Shown: positions 62,290 to 64,000 of the stretch, in pieces | How positions within the stretch are numbered: position 1 is the first letter of the stretch | Layout of the letters: the number at the start of each line of letters is the position of its first letter | Source of the DNA: Calditrichota bacterium | GTDB lineage: Bacteria; Calditrichota; Calditrichia; Calditrichales; Calditrichaceae | Direction: 5' to 3' | DNA: 64,000 nt | NCBI GenBank assembly: GCA_003854985.1 | Contig: RQOG01000061.1 | Coordinates: 1 to 64,000 of the forward strand | The notes under the pieces: model-generated | What the model was told of the DNA's origin: nothing | The model's database searches: none | What the model saw: the letters and a program-made list of their open reading frames with translations, nothing else | Program-made: the position numbers and the translations under genes

Positions 62290-63009
62290 CTAAATAAACC
62301 GATGGCGCTTCTGCAGGCTATAGAGCGATACCAGAGAAAAAATCACCGTGCCAATTGCCAGCACAACCCGGTTATATAGTATTCTGTCCATCCAGATCAT
62401 TTCACTGATATCGGTCGGATTTTCAAATGGATTCAGGAACAGGTTCCACTGGCTTTCCACCAGCGGCCCGCTGAGAATAAAAAAAATCAGCATAATGATA
62501 AGCGTTACCGCCGCCGTACCCGGTCCGCTGCGCACCAAAGTTGAAATCATAAATGTTAACATACTCAGAAAAAGAAAAGGATACATTAACTGGTAAGCCA
62601 TCTCAAAAATATTCATAGGAATAAATATCAGGTCAACGATCAGGCAGAAAACCAGGGTAATCAGTAATTCCACCAGCCCGACTATGGCCATACGCACCAC
62701 CCAGATTTTATAGCGGTAATTGGGGATACCGATAAGCACTTCCATCATTTTAGTGTCCATATCGTTTTGGATACCATAAGCGGTGGGATACAATAAAATC
62801 ACTATCCCCGGCAAAAGCAGCATATAATAGGCGGAATCGGGCAAAGGCATAACGGCATCCGTATTGTATGCAACCAATAAAATCAACAGAAATAAAACCA
62901 GTCCGGCCGCCGCCGCAAAATAGATAAATACGCCGGAAAAGATAATTTTAAGATTATACCGGACCAGATCGGCCAATAATTTATACCATATTTTTATTTC
63001 AGAGACCAT
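62290..63009 (-). CDS. ABC transporter permease (ABC-2 type)
   Basis: 239 residues with about six membrane helices (about 20-45, 60-75, 105-130, 138-158, 165-185 and 212-230) and the general form of ABC-2 permeases that export drugs, lipids or polysaccharides or act in copper/NosF-like systems. It overlaps the ATPase gene by 11 bases. The substrate is not evident. Confidence 0.82.
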   Translation of the reverse strand: MVSEIKIWYKLLADLVRYNLKIIFSGVFIYFAAAAGLVLFLLILLVAYNTDAVMPLPDSAYYMLLLPGIVILLYPTAYGIQNDMDTKMMEVLIGIPNYRYKIWVVRMAIVGLVELLITLVFCLIVDLIFIPMNIFEMAYQLMYPFLFLSMLTFMISTLVRSGPGTAAVTLIIMLIFFILSGPLVESQWNLFLNPFENPTDISEMIWMDRILYNRVVLAIGTVIFSLVSLYSLQKRHRFI

Positions 63010-64000
63010 TGGTTATGCCGCTTTCTTTAATGTTTTTTCCAACCAGCCAAAGATAGGCATCTTCCAGCGAAGGTTTAATTTCCTTAGCCTCATCAGCCGG
63101 TTTGATCTCGCTGAGCCAGCGGACGCGCAGCATGTCTTCCACCCGGACGTGATGAACGACGGTATACTTTTTCGAAAAATCATCCAACGCTTCCGGCCTG
63201 ATATTAACGCTCCAGACTTTGCCTTCCGCCAGGGCGGCCATTTCTTTGGGCGCGCCTACATAACGCATTTCCCCGCCATTCAGCACCGCCACCCTGTCGC
63301 ACGAGCTGGAAATATCCTCAATAATATGCGTGGAAAAAATAACCGCCCTGTTTCTGCTCAGTTCCACCAAAAGATTCCGGAAGCGGATTCGCTCCCTGGG
63401 ATCGAGTCCCGCCGTGGGTTCATCCACAACCAGAATTCTGGGCAGATGCAGCAGCGTCTGGGCGATACCGATTCTTTGGCGCATCCCGCCGGAGAACGAA
63501 CCGATTTTTTGCGTTCTGTTTTCCTTTAAATGCACGGCGCCCAGAACATACTCGATGCGCTTTTTGCGAGTGGCCTCATCCAATAAACCTTTTAATATCG
63601 CCTGGTAATCAAGAAATTCATCCGGCGTCATGTTTCCGTAAATACCGAATTCCTGGGGCAGATAGCCGATCAATCCCTGCAGCTCTTCCCTGAATTCCAT
63701 AGTGTTATAATTATTGATATGAATCGTGCCGAAATTCTGATCGAAAACGCCGCAGATGATGCGCATCAGCGTGGTCTTACCGGCTCCGTTCGGACCGAGA
63801 AGACCGAACATACCCTGCCCGATTTCCAGATTTATACCGGACACTGCCTTAAATGGGACTTTCTTTTTGCCGACAATCGGAATAGCTTGCACCAGACCAT
63901 AAAACCGTTTGCGCATCCAGATGAACCGGCCTTTCAGGCGCTGAATATTTACTTTTTCCCTGTGCAAACGGTTGGAAGTGGTATAAACGCTCAGGGCAAA
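62999..64000 (-). CDS. ABC transporter ATP-binding protein (5' end beyond window)
   Basis: The frame is open to the window edge. Walker A is G-P-N-G-A-G-K-T-T, the Q-loop L-P-Q-E-F-G, the signature F-S-G-G-M-R-Q-R and Walker B I-L-V-V-D-E-P-T, followed by S-T-H-I-I-E-D. A TTG at 63967 could start the protein, but the 11 codons upstream (F-A-L-S-V-Y-T-T-S-N-R) are open and no ribosome binding site is clear, so it may be joined to a preceding membrane domain. A C-terminal segment of about 80 residues follows the ATPase core. It works with the overlapping permease. Confidence 0.9.
   Translation of the reverse strand, partial: FALSVYTTSNRLHREKVNIQRLKGRFIWMRKRFYGLVQAIPIVGKKKVPFKAVSGINLEIGQGMFGLLGPNGAGKTTLMRIICGVFDQNFGTIHINNYNTMEFREELQGLIGYLPQEFGIYGNMTPDEFLDYQAILKGLLDEATRKKRIEYVLGAVHLKENRTQKIGSFSGGMRQRIGIAQTLLHLPRILVVDEPTAGLDPRERIRFRNLLVELSRNRAVIFSTHIIEDISSSCDRVAVLNGGEMRYVGAPKEMAALAEGKVWSVNIRPEALDDFSKKYTVVHHVRVEDMLRVRWLSEIKPADEAKEIKPSLEDAYLWLVGKNIKESGITNGL

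Overview
ORGANISM. The window is bacterial. It looks like a Gram-negative member of the FCB group, most plausibly a Calditrichota-like lineage; this is inference from gene content. Five large secreted proteins end in the C-terminal sorting domain read by type IX secretion (consensus N-Y-P-N-P-F-N-P, then a closing G-(I/L)-Y-x-(Y/F) strand). There are many lipoproteins and outer-membrane barrels, and isoprenoids come from a complete bacterial mevalonate route. Two base compositions alternate: a moderately GC-rich core and AT-rich accessory stretches (CRISPR-cas, about 37.5-50.8 kb, 58-62 kb).

LAYOUT. 0-3.5 kb: end of an ArfB-like gene, a small membrane protein, repeat-rich DNA, a CE2-type esterase and a barrel. 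3.5-12.7 kb (minus strand): the mevalonate cluster mvaD, phosphomevalonate kinase, an HMG-CoA reductase/mevalonate kinase FUSION and idi, interrupted by three paralogous exported proteins with a degenerate nuclease-like domain. 12.8-13.8 kb: a RAYT transposase carrying a REP-type palindrome inside its own ORF, and a VOC protein. 13.9-19.7 kb: a type II-C CRISPR system with 14 repeats, cas2, cas1, a cas9 broken by one apparent -1 frameshift, and a divergent tracrRNA whose predicted start coincides with the end of the anti-repeat. 20-37 kb: mostly core genes (Lys4-like hydratase, GH16, histidine kinase, kelch/T9SS protein, zwf-pgl, methyltransferase, TPR protein, CsgG-like lipoprotein, K+ channel, ldh). 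37-47 kb: accessory region. 47.3-50.8 kb: two T9SS cargo proteins. 51-64 kb: PflX-type radical SAM protein, CotH/lamin-tail protein, esterase, CsgG/DUF4810/DUF799 lipoprotein operon, STAS/HATPase plus DUF4325 pair, ABC transporter.

MAIN OBSERVATION. The segment about 38.67-47.03 kb reads as an integron-type gene-cassette array without an integrase in the window. Four successive units begin with GTTA... and end with its exact reverse complement: 11 bp for the cupin, 9 bp for the GH99-like/T9SS protein, 10 bp for a small lipoprotein and 10 bp for an AbiTii defence protein. Two of the following attC-like sites have inner arms that pair perfectly apart from 2 or 3 extra bases on one side, the hallmark of attC. 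Two sites are 500-600 bp long because they hold a genome-dispersed repeat. An IS110 element with a recognisable bridge RNA fold sits inside the third cassette.

LIMITS. All calls come from reading the sequence and translations. No database, folding or promoter program was run.
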